This document shows positions 27,482 through 36,288 of a stretch of 64,000 bases of DNA, piece by piece. The notes beneath the pieces were generated by a model. The model was given only the letters and a program-made list of their open reading frames with translations. It did no database searches and had not been told where the DNA came from. Position 1 is the first letter of the stretch; the number at the start of each line of letters is the position of its first letter. Origin of the DNA: Yersinia massiliensis. GTDB taxonomy: Bacteria > Pseudomonadota > Gammaproteobacteria > Enterobacterales > Enterobacteriaceae. Location: positions 2,914,001 to 2,978,000 of the forward strand of contig NZ_CP028487.1 in NCBI RefSeq assembly GCF_003048255.1, in the 5' to 3' direction. A program made the translations under genes and the position numbers.

Positions 27482-28225
27482 GTGTCAAGTTCATTTTTTA
27501 GCAATATTAATATTAATGCATCCATAAAAAACTATTTGGAGAAAAACCTAAAACCCTTTAACAACATCAAATATGCCTATGCAATAATGAACAAAAAAAA
27601 CCCCACCAACTTTGCAATCATATCGAATAGAACTGAATGGTTTGAGTTTTACACTAAAAATAATTATCAATTCATAGACCCTGTTCTTATTACAGCCTCG
27701 TACCGTGTTACCCCCTTCCCTTGGGATGAGAATATAATGATCAGCTCAGGGCTAAAAATGCCGAAAATTTTTGATATGGCTAAAAATTATAACGTCATTA
27801 ATGGGTATACCTTTGTACTTCACGACCATTATCATAACCTTGTTGTTCTGTCTATGATAATTGATGACACTTGTGATGATGATATAGAAGCGTTAATCAC
27901 GGACAAGAAAAACGACCTTCAAATGTTATTATTAACAACGCACGAGAAATTGCTCACACTTTACCAAGAGTTTAGTACCGCAAGTAATCTAGAAAAAACA
28001 GCGCCAAAAGAGTTATTCTCCGAGCGCGAAAATGAAATACTTTACTGGGCGAGCATGGGAAAATCCTATCAGGAAATTGCCCTTATTTTAGGCATCAAGC
28101 TCACCACAGTAAAATATCATATTGGTAATGCAGTCAAAAAACTAGGTGTTACCAATGCCAAGCACGCCATAAGGCTCGGGATCGAATTGAACCTTATCAG
28201 GCCGGTTTTCCCTACCACTGAATGA
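27482..28225 (+). CDS. Second LuxR-family quorum-sensing regulator
   Basis: 247 residues, similar to the YenR-like protein in this window along the whole length (NGYTFVLHD in both; [20 protein letters not shown] versus [20 protein letters not shown]). Autoinducer-binding domain about 20-160, GerE helix-turn-helix about 175-240. GTG start with AAGGAG eight bases upstream. The C-terminus runs six residues (VFPTTE) past the usual end at IRP. Convergent with and overlapping the adjacent luxI by 84 bases, more than the usual few bases. It may answer to the neighbour's signal, to that of YenI, or both. Confidence 0.9.
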   Translation: MSSSFFSNININASIKNYLEKNLKPFNNIKYAYAIMNKKNPTNFAIISNRTEWFEFYTKNNYQFIDPVLITASYRVTPFPWDENIMISSGLKMPKIFDMAKNYNVINGYTFVLHDHYHNLVVLSMIIDDTCDDDIEALITDKKNDLQMLLLTTHEKLLTLYQEFSTASNLEKTAPKELFSERENEILYWASMGKSYQEIALILGIKLTTVKYHIGNAVKKLGVTNAKHAIRLGIELNLIRPVFPTTE

Positions 28226-28846
28226 TAATGGCCAGGTTTTTAAATTTCCATTCAAGATGAACGGGGTTTCGTTAATGCGGTTGATTAAGATCTGCTGATT
28301 ATATTCATCCACAGGCATATAAATTAGATAAATATTTTGGTTTTTCTCTGAAAGCCCCGTTTCGATAACAGAAATCTGCCAGCCAGAACGTTGGAAAATA
28401 ATCAGCATAGGATGGCTAACAATCGCATAGATACCTTGATAACTCATATCTTTTGCATAATTTATCATCGATAAAAAAAGAATCAAGCTGATAGGATGTT
28501 GTTGTAAACTAAGCGATTTTACTCGCTCTTTATCAATAAATAACCGGCTAGCTTCAACATAGTTCCCTTCCGGTAAACTTAAGTTTTTAAAATAAGGTCT
28601 AAAGGTATCGATTATCATGTTAGGAAATTTTGTTTCTATAAACCTTAAGCTGCAGATAACAGTATCATTATACGCACCTAAAATGTAGGTAGTATTCTTA
28701 TTATCATAGCCATCGAATTCCATATTCTCTTCACAATTCACTCTCCAGTTGAGGCGGTCTTTAAATGTTTTTTTTCTTAGGGAAAATAGCTCACTCGATT
28801 TTCTTTTGGATAAAGAATCATAATCTAAAGCAAAGAAATCCATCAT
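28142..28846 (-). CDS. Second acyl-homoserine lactone synthase (LuxI family)
   Basis: 234 residues, more than the 210-216 usual for LuxI proteins. All invariant residues are present: LRKKTF, FKDRLNW, Glu and Asp in EFDGYDN, Arg in CSLRF, and EASRLF. It differs clearly from the YenI-like protein and resembles the EsaI/ExpI/YpsI type by eye. The last 25-30 residues (after LKTWPL) are encoded opposite the end of luxR and have no counterpart in YenI, so the original stop was probably lost. Two adjacent ATGs begin it; TATAAT lies just upstream on the minus strand. Signal product not predictable from sequence alone. Confidence 0.9.
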   Translation of the reverse strand: MMDFFALDYDSLSKRKSSELFSLRKKTFKDRLNWRVNCEENMEFDGYDNKNTTYILGAYNDTVICSLRFIETKFPNMIIDTFRPYFKNLSLPEGNYVEASRLFIDKERVKSLSLQQHPISLILFLSMINYAKDMSYQGIYAIVSHPMLIIFQRSGWQISVIETGLSEKNQNIYLIYMPVDEYNQQILINRINETPFILNGNLKTWPLSFSGRENRPDKVQFDPEPYGVLGIGNT

Positions 28847-29450
28847 TATAACACTCTCACAATATAATAAATTTTCAAAATAACTATATCAAAAAAACAA
28901 TAACAAGTAAATTCAGTCACCATAATACAGAATAATCTAATCATCAATATATAGCTTAAAAAAAATACCAATAAATTTACCAATTTACCTTTCACTTGCA
29001 ATGATACTTTTTTATAATAAAGCCAAACTTGATAACTTAAAATATGATGAAATAAAATGCTACTGCACACTAGGGTTTCTATAGTAGATATTCAACATAG
29101 TCATCTAATACCACGAATTAATAATATGACCATACACTCTATAGCAAATAACCTATAATGATAAGCTAAGTGCACTTACTCATACATCGATATTTTCAGC
29201 ACAGCCTCATCCTTTGGGATGTTCGGAGGTTCTACTAATATAGGATTAACGACCAAGCGCGTGAAGAAACCCTATGCGATTCAAATCCCCGCCAACGTAC
29301 GTGTCATGTTCTAATCCAATGTAAAAGGCGATTTTTTGTCGATGTTTCCTTTTTCCTGCCGACCTAGTTCACAGACAGAATCTTTCAATTTCGATACTCT
29401 TAGATATCCGCAAATGGCTTTGAAGTAAGATTCGACGTTGAGATGCAATA
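28847..29450. other. AT-rich intergenic region before the BglG/Mga-like regulator
   Basis: About 600 bases, strongly AT-rich on the luxI side and more balanced near 29200. Contains a 31-codon ORF (29219-29314) without good start context, possibly a gene remnant. Otherwise only the luxI promoter on the minus strand and the regulator promoter on the plus strand are expected. Confidence 0.35.
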
Positions 29451-30998
29451 ATGAACAGCTTTGACCTGTCATTCTTAAAATATATTCAGGAGCACAGCCC
29501 TGTATTAATCAACGATATTACGACCAAATTTGGCAAAACGACGTCGACACTGAAGCGGACAATGAAAGAGATTAACGAATTTCTTAAGCCCGCTTACCAT
29601 CTTCATATCGATGGTCCGTTGATCATTACGGCCATTACTTATCGAGAATATATCGATTTCCTAGAACACATTCCTTTTAACCGCTACATAACCACTGCGG
29701 AGGAGCGCATTAAGGATCTTAGCGTAGCGCTATCTCTGCGGGACGTGGTGAATAAAAGTGAGTACTACCGAAAGTTCAATGTTAGTCCCACCACTCTCAA
29801 AAATGATAATCAGCCGCTCTTAGCATTTCTACAGAGCAACCATCTCGCTATTACCACTATCCACAAACAAGGATCGCGGCTAGAGGGTGACGAAATTCAC
29901 CTACGTATCGCTATCTGCCTGACTATTCTCAAAACCGTAGAGATTGGTGAAGGTCATCTGCTGGTGCCACACAAAGCTAACGAACCAATCAATAAGTCGA
30001 TTGCGACGCAATTTCTGAGAGAGTGCCAGTCGGAGATCCACACTGCCGCCGAGATTTATCAGCAACGACTGAGCAACAAGATTACGCTAGGCTACAACAG
30101 CAAGAAGTATTTTCTGGTGTACATGAGTATTGCCCTACAACGTCTGCGGCGCGGGCACGAGATTACCCACAGTCACAATCTCAACTTTATTCAGTCGCTC
30201 GATTTCGCACTACTGGACAATGAGCATGAAAATCGCTTTCTTGACCTGCTGACCTCCTCATTGACCTACACTTGGCGTCCATTTGATGTCTATGACCCTA
30301 AGCTAGTCACACTGGTCAGGCATTTTTGCGAATACATTTCCCCGCTATTACGCGCTGAAATACACAACGCATCACCGTTCTTTGCCGAGGTTTATCAGTT
30401 CATCTATTCCACCATCGTACAAAGCAAGTTCAATTTATACTTTGACGACAAAAAACTGCACGAAGTCCAAACCCGGCATGCCGTGCTATATCAGGCAGTG
30501 TCTCAGGCCACCTTAGCCGTTGCGCACTATTATCAGACCATATTTTCGACGGTGCATCTGTCAACACTGGTCTTAATCCTAAAGAAATATGAATTGCAGA
30601 ATCGGGTTCACAGTGAATATAAGAAACGCATTATTATTGTGACCAACTCTTCGGAAAGTAAGGTCGGCTATTTCAAAGAGGTTTTGAAATCGCACTTCCA
30701 TATTGAGATCCTTTGCTGCGTCAATATTAACGAGTTGCACACGTTGGAACAGACGCCTTTTGATTTGCTCATTACCTTCACCAATAAAATATCCAGCTAC
30801 CTGAAGTATTATCAGTTGGATTACATTAAGGTGAATTTCTATTTGAGCCGTGATGACATCTCGCTGCTTGGCAAACATGGACTTTCACGTGCGAAAAAGA
30901 AAATCCCTACCGAGGAATTTCTTCAAGATGTAGAGGGATTGGATCATCAGCAACTGCAAACCTTATTAGGGCAGAAGTATCCTGACTTTTTTATTTAA
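29451..30998 (+). CDS. BglG/Mga-like transcriptional regulator with PTS EIIB-like C-terminus
   Basis: 515 residues. Two N-terminal helix-turn-helix segments are visible (about 14-50, TTKFGKTTSTLKRTMKEINE; and 100-130, KFNVSPTTLKNDNQPLLAFL), a long helical middle part where PRD domains sit in this family, and a C-terminal Rossmann-like EIIB-type domain from about residue 388 (KKRIIIVTNSSESKVGYFKE). Such proteins activate carbohydrate PTS operons and are controlled by phosphorylation or by EIIB-type contacts. Phosphorylatable PRD histidines were not clearly identified. It faces the PTS/lyase/deacetylase operon tail to tail and is the obvious candidate regulator of it. Confidence 0.8.
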   Translation: MNSFDLSFLKYIQEHSPVLINDITTKFGKTTSTLKRTMKEINEFLKPAYHLHIDGPLIITAITYREYIDFLEHIPFNRYITTAEERIKDLSVALSLRDVVNKSEYYRKFNVSPTTLKNDNQPLLAFLQSNHLAITTIHKQGSRLEGDEIHLRIAICLTILKTVEIGEGHLLVPHKANEPINKSIATQFLRECQSEIHTAAEIYQQRLSNKITLGYNSKKYFLVYMSIALQRLRRGHEITHSHNLNFIQSLDFALLDNEHENRFLDLLTSSLTYTWRPFDVYDPKLVTLVRHFCEYISPLLRAEIHNASPFFAEVYQFIYSTIVQSKFNLYFDDKKLHEVQTRHAVLYQAVSQATLAVAHYYQTIFSTVHLSTLVLILKKYELQNRVHSEYKKRIIIVTNSSESKVGYFKEVLKSHFHIEILCCVNINELHTLEQTPFDLLITFTNKISSYLKYYQLDYIKVNFYLSRDDISLLGKHGLSRAKKKIPTEEFLQDVEGLDHQQLQTLLGQKYPDFFI

Positions 30999-31018
30999 CG
31001 CGAAACACGGGGTTGTTG

Positions 31019-31049
31019 GCAACAGAACGGATGTGAACCGTTCTGTTGC
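31019..31049. terminator. Hairpin between convergent regulator and NagA-like genes
   Basis: GCAACAGAACGG / CCGTTCTGTTGC is a perfect 12-bp inverted repeat with loop ATGTGAA, placed between two convergent stop codons. There is no T-run; it probably limits read-through in both directions. Confidence 0.6.
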
Positions 31050-31055
31050 GTGGAA

Positions 31056-32276
31056 CTACACTTCGCGAAGTTGCGCCTGGCGAAGACCGCGACAGTAGAC
31101 ATCGATCAAATTGAAATCGTCATCTAACACCAAAATATCAGCATCCCTCCCCAAGCATAGTGACCCTTTCCTGTCTTGCGCCCTCGCCAGAATCGCCGGG
31201 TTTTCGCAAGCAATTCTGGCGATAGATACCCAGCCATTATCCAGACGTTCGAAGATGTTTCTCACTGAATCCAAGAAGTTCATCTCAAGTTGCTTCACTG
31301 ATGAGTAGTCACAGGGACAAACATGCTGCGTTTCACCACTATCCGCGGCAATCTCCAACTGCCCTTGCTTGATGCGGAATGTCTCTTTGCGCAGATAATG
31401 GTAAAACTCATAGCCCTCAGGGAAGTCGACATAGCCCATGCAATCGCTCATCAAGACCATTCGCCGGTCGCGTTTAAGGCGATAAAGCAGATCAAAAGCT
31501 TCTGGCTTGATGGTGATACCACTCTGTTTTGCGACTTCTGCGTAAGTATCCTGATGGTACATCAGCGCCCCGACCACACCGAGCTCACGATGATGGAAAC
31601 CACGCATCCCACTGTAAGCGTGAGTGAAATGGCTTAATCCGGCTTCAACCGCTGCCGTCACCTCAGCAAAAGTGGCATCAGTATGCCCTGCCGACGCGGT
31701 AATGCCCTTCGCGCACAGGTGACGAATCAGCTCTAGCGCCCCCTCCCGTTCTGGCGCCAACGTCATCAGGCGAATATTCTGCCCTGCCAGTTGATTGAAG
31801 CGGTCAAACCCACCAATACTGGGAGGCTGTAGTGAGTCTGCCCGCTGCATACCAAGATGTTTTTCACTGATGTAAGGCCCTTCCATATGGATGCCAATCG
31901 CCTCAGCCCCCTCGGCGGGGGTGGCCGTGGCGATATAATCAGCGGCCTCTACCAGCGAAGCTTCCAGAAAAGCATTCGGCATCGTCCCAGACGTCGGCAA
32001 ATATGACGTCACTCCGACCTTCACCAGATCATGACTCATCCATTTAAGCGCCGCTTTATTTCCCTTATAAGCGAAAGAGCCCCGCCCCCAGCCGTGCACA
32101 TGAATATCGACAAAACCGGGCATGATAATCTTGTCGCTAAAGTCGATATGCTCGCCGGAAAAATGGGGTTCAAAGCCACTGATTTTCCCTTCTTGCACCA
32201 ACAAATAACCGGCCTTGACCCCATCAGGGAATACGATCCTGTTGGACTTAATGACGCCAGAACGACAGTTATTCAT
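31056..32276 (-). CDS. NagA-like amidohydrolase (N-acyl amino sugar phosphate deacetylase type)
   Basis: Metal-dependent amidohydrolase, 406 residues. Motifs of the NagA group: PGFVDIHVHGWG (metal site), IHMEGPYIS with the metal-binding Glu, SAGHTDA and LSHFTHAYSGM with the two metal His, and LMSDCMG with the catalytic Asp. True NagA removes acetate from GlcNAc-6-phosphate, giving glucosamine-6-phosphate. The divergence from NagA and the unusual partner genes suggest a different N-acyl sugar phosphate. Its ATG overlaps the upstream lyase stop by 8 bases. Last gene of the PTS operon. Confidence 0.82.
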   Translation of the reverse strand: MNNCRSGVIKSNRIVFPDGVKAGYLLVQEGKISGFEPHFSGEHIDFSDKIIMPGFVDIHVHGWGRGSFAYKGNKAALKWMSHDLVKVGVTSYLPTSGTMPNAFLEASLVEAADYIATATPAEGAEAIGIHMEGPYISEKHLGMQRADSLQPPSIGGFDRFNQLAGQNIRLMTLAPEREGALELIRHLCAKGITASAGHTDATFAEVTAAVEAGLSHFTHAYSGMRGFHHRELGVVGALMYHQDTYAEVAKQSGITIKPEAFDLLYRLKRDRRMVLMSDCMGYVDFPEGYEFYHYLRKETFRIKQGQLEIAADSGETQHVCPCDYSSVKQLEMNFLDSVRNIFERLDNGWVSIARIACENPAILARAQDRKGSLCLGRDADILVLDDDFNLIDVYCRGLRQAQLREV

Positions 32277-33621
32277 TTCTTCCCCTCAGTACCCGATCAG
32301 CCAATTCATCGGCGATGACGGCACACAGTCCGGTATAAGTGCGGGGATCGAGCAGCTCGGCTATCTCATCAGCCGTGAAGTTATCCGCCATCATTGGATC
32401 ATTGCTCAGTACTTCGCTGTATTCGAGATGCTCATGTGTGCTGCGCATCGCCATGCTATAAACCAGTTCATGAGCGGGGTCTTTGCCCAATTTATCGATC
32501 AGTTTCATCATGATTTTCTCACTGTTAATCAACCCATGTGTCAGCATGACATTGTCATGCATCCGCTCAGGGTTAATCACCAGCGTCCGCGTCAGTTCCT
32601 CAGCGCGCAGGATAATTTCCGCCATCAATTCAATACTTTCTTGCAGGCTGGCATCAAAGATGAAATAAGCAGAGCTATCGGCTTCAAAAGGCCGCGGGCA
32701 AACATACAGTGTTGCGGTCAGGACCGAATACAGCTTTTGTGCGTTGGCAATAATACCTTTCGCGAGTTTGGGATTGACCTTCTGCGGCATAGTGCTGCTG
32801 CCTACGGTGCCTTTAGCGAATGCCTCCGACACTTCACCAAATTCCTCACTTGAGGTCTGATAAACCTCCTCAGCGATTTTATGTAAGGTCGTCGCCAGCA
32901 GGCACAAATTGGCGATGTACTCGGCGCGAAATACCCTAGCATTACGCGAAGGAACCAACATCGAATGCATACCGAGTTCTTCGGCAACCAGATCCTGTAC
33001 CGTTCTACCCGGTTCTCCTGTCGCATGAAAGGCTCCCACTGCACCGCCCATCATGACAGTAAACACACGTTTTTCGGCTTCCTGCATACGTTCGACCGCC
33101 GCCAGCAGTTCATAGATCCACACCGAAACCTTATAGCCGTAGGTAATGGGTAGTGCGTGTTTACCGTGCGTCCGCCCCGCCATTAGCGTGTCTTTATGCT
33201 CTTTCGCCAGCTGAGCGAGATTGACTAGCGTGTCATCCACGAATTTCATCAGCTTTTGGTGGAATTTTTTCACGATCAACAGATGAGCCGTCTGTTGAAT
33301 GTTCTGGGTGGTCACACCGTAATGCACATACTTACCGCTTTGTGCATCACAGGCTTTCACCAACACTTTGATAACCGGTACAAAACCGTGGCCAATCTGG
33401 CGCAGTAGCCGGTCAACTTCGGCAAGATCAATGCGCTCAAGCCGGCAGTTAGCCGCGATATTTTCCGCCGCTGCCGTTGGGATCATACCGACCTTGGCTT
33501 GCGCCATCGCCAGAGCGCCTTCGACATCAAGCCATGACTGTACTCTGGCCTCATGAGTGAAGAGGTCTTTCATTCCTTGATGGTCGATAGTCTTACTTTT
33601 TGAATCATAGAGTGCGCGCAT
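32269..33621 (-). CDS. Adenylosuccinate/argininosuccinate lyase superfamily enzyme
   Basis: 450 residues of the fumarase/aspartase superfamily. The signature GSSTMPQKVNP is at 274-284, with GRTHGKHALP (149-158, the general-acid His region) and the TTQN block at about 104-107. Members eliminate fumarate from a C-N or C-O bond, or cyclise muconates. It resembles PurB/PcaB-type proteins but is not the housekeeping purB by context: it sits between a PTS permease and a NagA-like deacetylase. It could split a dicarboxyethyl or succinyl-amino group from an imported sugar phosphate; this is inference. 11-base gap to the permease gene. Confidence 0.82.
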   Translation of the reverse strand: MRALYDSKSKTIDHQGMKDLFTHEARVQSWLDVEGALAMAQAKVGMIPTAAAENIAANCRLERIDLAEVDRLLRQIGHGFVPVIKVLVKACDAQSGKYVHYGVTTQNIQQTAHLLIVKKFHQKLMKFVDDTLVNLAQLAKEHKDTLMAGRTHGKHALPITYGYKVSVWIYELLAAVERMQEAEKRVFTVMMGGAVGAFHATGEPGRTVQDLVAEELGMHSMLVPSRNARVFRAEYIANLCLLATTLHKIAEEVYQTSSEEFGEVSEAFAKGTVGSSTMPQKVNPKLAKGIIANAQKLYSVLTATLYVCPRPFEADSSAYFIFDASLQESIELMAEIILRAEELTRTLVINPERMHDNVMLTHGLINSEKIMMKLIDKLGKDPAHELVYSMAMRSTHEHLEYSEVLSNDPMMADNFTADEIAELLDPRTYTGLCAVIADELADRVLRGRNE

Positions 33622-33632
33622 GCTGTTCCCTC

Positions 33633-35198
33633 TTAACGTTGCGTAATGCCAGCAAGTTGATCGTCTACCGCATTGCGGACAAACTCGACGTGCGGTCCAA
33701 ATACGACGTGAATATGATTGCTGGATGGAATAAACGTCCCCAGTGACCCAGACTCTTTCAATAACTCCATGTTCACCAGTTTCTGATCACCGAGATCAAT
33801 ACGCAGCCGTGACACACAGTTTTCCACCCGTTTGATATTATTCTTGCCACCCAAACCTTCCACAACCAATTGCGCCACCTTGTCATACTCTTTGTTATTT
33901 AGTAGAGCGCTATCGGCCATTTCATTTTCACGACCTGGCGTTTTAATATCGAATTTTCCAATGGCGTAGCGGAAGACAAAATAGAACACGACAAAGTTGA
34001 TCGCACCCAGAATGATAAGGTTCACCCAATGGGTATTTTCGTACATTAACCCGAAGATACCGAAGTCGAATATCGTGCCACGAATATAACCAATCGAGAC
34101 TTCCAGTATTTGCAGTGGAATCGTTAGCAAGCCGCACAATATGGCATAGATGATGAACAGCCTAGGCGCAATAAACAGGAAAGAGAACTCCAGCGGCTCA
34201 GTAATATTGCCGAGGAATGCCGTCAAGACAACGGTTAGGATCATCCCCTTGGCAAATTTCTTGTTCTTAATATAGGCCATGTGGTACATCGCCAAACCAA
34301 TAGCCGGAACACGAAATAACGTGGTCAACATTTGCGATGATGCCAAATAACTGGACAACGTCGGCATAAACTCATTCCAGGCCGGATGATTCGGCCCCAG
34401 TTCAAACAAGATTTTATTCATGGCTGGCAGAATGCCAACGTAGGTTTGCCCATCAATCAGATAAGTCCCGCCGGCTTCGGTAAAGCGGACTGTCGAACTC
34501 AACACATGGTGCAGACCGAATGGAATCAACAAACGGTTTAAGGTCATGTAAATCCCAGCACCAATGTTCGGTGCCATCATGACGGTCGAAATGCTCCTCA
34601 TCCCATAGGTAAAGACGTCCCAGACAAACGGGATGATCAAACCGACCGGAATAGTGAAGGCAATGGACAAGATAGCGACCGATTTTTTTCCGCTAAAGAA
34701 CGCAAATGCCAACGGCAGTTGCAATCGGTAAAACCGGTCCGTGACCTTGGCGGCAAGCAAACCGGCAATGATCCCTCCCAACGCCTCTATTTTCAGTGTT
34801 TGGATACCGAGAACCATTCCCTGCCCGACAAAGGCCATATTCTCCGTCACTAATTGATCCATTAATTTCAGATGCACATGCATTGAAATCAACAGCGTCA
34901 AATAGGCGATGACCGATGAGAAAACGGCAATGCCCTTCTCTTTCTTCGACATGCCATAGGCAACCCCCATGGCAAACAGCAGCGGAATATTCTGGAACAC
35001 GACGCTGCTGATTAAACCCACCGAAGACAATATCGCCTTGCAATAGGCATTCCCCAGAAAAGGTAGCTTGTCTATCATATACGCCTGACCTAGCGCGCTA
35101 CAGATCCCCATTAACATCCCTACTGGTGCTAAAACGGCAATAGGCAATAATAGGGAGCGTCCGAATGTCTGTATTTCGTTTTTAAAGTTAGATTTCAT
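33633..35198 (-). CDS. PTS EIICB sugar permease (glucose/GlcNAc superfamily, MalX-like)
   Basis: 521 residues from the ATG at 35198. The EIIC domain (about 1-400) has the family substrate region RLLIPFGLHHVLSSTVRFTE and the GNITEPLEFSFLFIAP block; a linker with IKTPGREN leads to the EIIB domain, with the phosphorylated Cys in ENCVSRLR at about residue 461. No EIIA domain, so it must use EIIA-Glc or another EIIA. By eye it is closest to MalX. It imports and phosphorylates an unknown sugar, here the first step of a three-gene operon. An upstream in-frame start adds 12 residues; neither has a strong ribosome site. Confidence 0.88.
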   Translation of the reverse strand: MKSNFKNEIQTFGRSLLLPIAVLAPVGMLMGICSALGQAYMIDKLPFLGNAYCKAILSSVGLISSVVFQNIPLLFAMGVAYGMSKKEKGIAVFSSVIAYLTLLISMHVHLKLMDQLVTENMAFVGQGMVLGIQTLKIEALGGIIAGLLAAKVTDRFYRLQLPLAFAFFSGKKSVAILSIAFTIPVGLIIPFVWDVFTYGMRSISTVMMAPNIGAGIYMTLNRLLIPFGLHHVLSSTVRFTEAGGTYLIDGQTYVGILPAMNKILFELGPNHPAWNEFMPTLSSYLASSQMLTTLFRVPAIGLAMYHMAYIKNKKFAKGMILTVVLTAFLGNITEPLEFSFLFIAPRLFIIYAILCGLLTIPLQILEVSIGYIRGTIFDFGIFGLMYENTHWVNLIILGAINFVVFYFVFRYAIGKFDIKTPGRENEMADSALLNNKEYDKVAQLVVEGLGGKNNIKRVENCVSRLRIDLGDQKLVNMELLKESGSLGTFIPSSNHIHVVFGPHVEFVRNAVDDQLAGITQR

Positions 35199-35386
35199 TG
35201 CTTGGACCCCTAGTTCACTTAACGCCCCTATCAAACTATGCCAACATGCTCACCATCAAGGCCAAATACTGCCTGATTCAAAGCTCAGAATTTGTCCATC
35301 AAAAAGGAATCAAATACTCAAGGTGTCGGTAATAAGGTGAGATTGCGCTTTCGGCAGAGGTTACGGAACGGCTGTGACTTCCCTTC

Positions 35387-35405
35387 TTTCCACCGTCGAT
35401 GGAAA
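35387..35405. promoter_or_regulatory. Candidate operator between the PTS operon and the GhoS-like gene
   Basis: TTTCCA-N7-TGGAAA, a palindrome in the 250-base divergent promoter region. It may bind the regulator of the PTS operon or of the GhoS-like gene. Confidence 0.3.
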
Positions 35406-35448
35406 TTGCTATGTTGATTATTCCATAATTAATATAGGGATTTAAAAA

Positions 35449-35736
35449 ATGGCGAGATTTACTGTTAGGGTTGAGCTACGTGATTCAGAAGATGCCGACT
35501 ACGACGACCTACATAATAAAATGGAAACTAAGGGCTTCTCACGAACGGTGATCATTACTGAGTCTGGTGTAAAGAAATTACTTCCAAGCGCCGAATACAG
35601 TTATCAAAGTGAGACTAAATCCACATCTGACGTTGGTGAACTAGCAGAATCCATTGCTGAGAAAGTAAAGAAGAACCCTAAAATTATGGTGACTAAATCA
35701 GCGGGTCATTATTATGCTAATTTTGATTTAGCTTAG
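35449..35736 (+). CDS. GhoS/DUF2622-like small protein
   Basis: 95 residues, acidic. MARFTVRVELRDSEDADYDD at the start and the KGFSRTV block recall the DUF2622 family, which includes GhoS, the RNase-type antitoxin that cuts the mRNA of the toxin GhoT. The assignment rests on memory of family members and should be checked. No GhoT-like short hydrophobic ORF was found nearby, so if it is a GhoS relative it is orphan here. Own promoter region; ends before a hairpin. Confidence 0.6.
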   Translation: MARFTVRVELRDSEDADYDDLHNKMETKGFSRTVIITESGVKKLLPSAEYSYQSETKSTSDVGELAESIAEKVKKNPKIMVTKSAGHYYANFDLA

Positions 35737-35775
35737 GCTTCTCATGCTCATCAGATCCCATTGCTTTTTAGCAAT

Positions 35776-35805
35776 CCAAATGCAGGACTCGACTCCTGCA
35801 TTTGG
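35776..35805. terminator. Hairpin between convergent GhoS-like gene and rpiB
   Basis: CCAAATGCAGGA / TCCTGCATTTGG, perfect 12-bp inverted repeat with loop CTCGAC, located between two convergent stop codons; no T-run. Confidence 0.65.
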
Positions 35806-35832
35806 CAGTAACAGAAATAGTGGCTGGTCTTA

Positions 35833-36288
35833 TTACAATGCGTTAAATCGTGTTTCCACCTCGGTTATGGCGTCTACCCTAGTTTGATGTCGGCCCCCTT
35901 CAAATTCTGCATCAAGCCAGGCATCCACAATCATCTTCGCCAGTTCCAACCCTACGACCCTAGAGCCAAAAGCCAGTACATTAGTATTATTATGTTGTCG
36001 AGAAAGCTGTGCCGAATAAGGTTCGCTGCACACTACCGCGCGGATACCGGGATGTTTATTTGCCGTAATCGAGATGCCTACGCCCGTACCACAAATCAAG
36101 ACGCCACCATCAGCTTCCCCAGCCGTCACCGCCTCAGCAACTTCATTGGCATAGCGTGGATAATCCGTACGTTCTGTAGACCACCAACCTTTATCAATCA
36201 CCTTGATGCCACGCGTTTGTAAGTGAGCAACAATATCCGCTTTCAGAATAAATCCGACATGATCGCAACCCAGAGCAATACTTTTCAT
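35833..36288 (-). CDS. rpiB: RpiB, ribose/allose-6-phosphate isomerase
   Basis: Interconverts ribose-5-phosphate and ribulose-5-phosphate and also allose-6-phosphate and allulose-6-phosphate, the first intracellular isomerisation in D-allose use. 151 residues, nearly the same as E. coli RpiB: IALGCDHVGFILK, TDYPRYANEVA, GVLICGTGVGISITANK with the catalytic Cys, CSEPYSAQLSRQHN with the His, and NVLAFGSRVVG. The ATG at 36288 has AGAGG seven bases upstream; the longer ORF start is ignored. Divergent from rpiR. Confidence 0.96.
   Translation of the reverse strand: MKSIALGCDHVGFILKADIVAHLQTRGIKVIDKGWWSTERTDYPRYANEVAEAVTAGEADGGVLICGTGVGISITANKHPGIRAVVCSEPYSAQLSRQHNNTNVLAFGSRVVGLELAKMIVDAWLDAEFEGGRHQTRVDAITEVETRFNAL

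Noticed and set aside
28847..29070. 74-codon minus-strand ORF upstream of the second luxI
   Set aside because: AT-rich, Leu/Ile/Tyr/Phe-biased frame without a ribosome site; probably promoter DNA.
32215..32853. 212-codon plus-strand ORF opposite the lyase gene
   Set aside because: Antisense shadow; the lyase frame has the conserved motifs.
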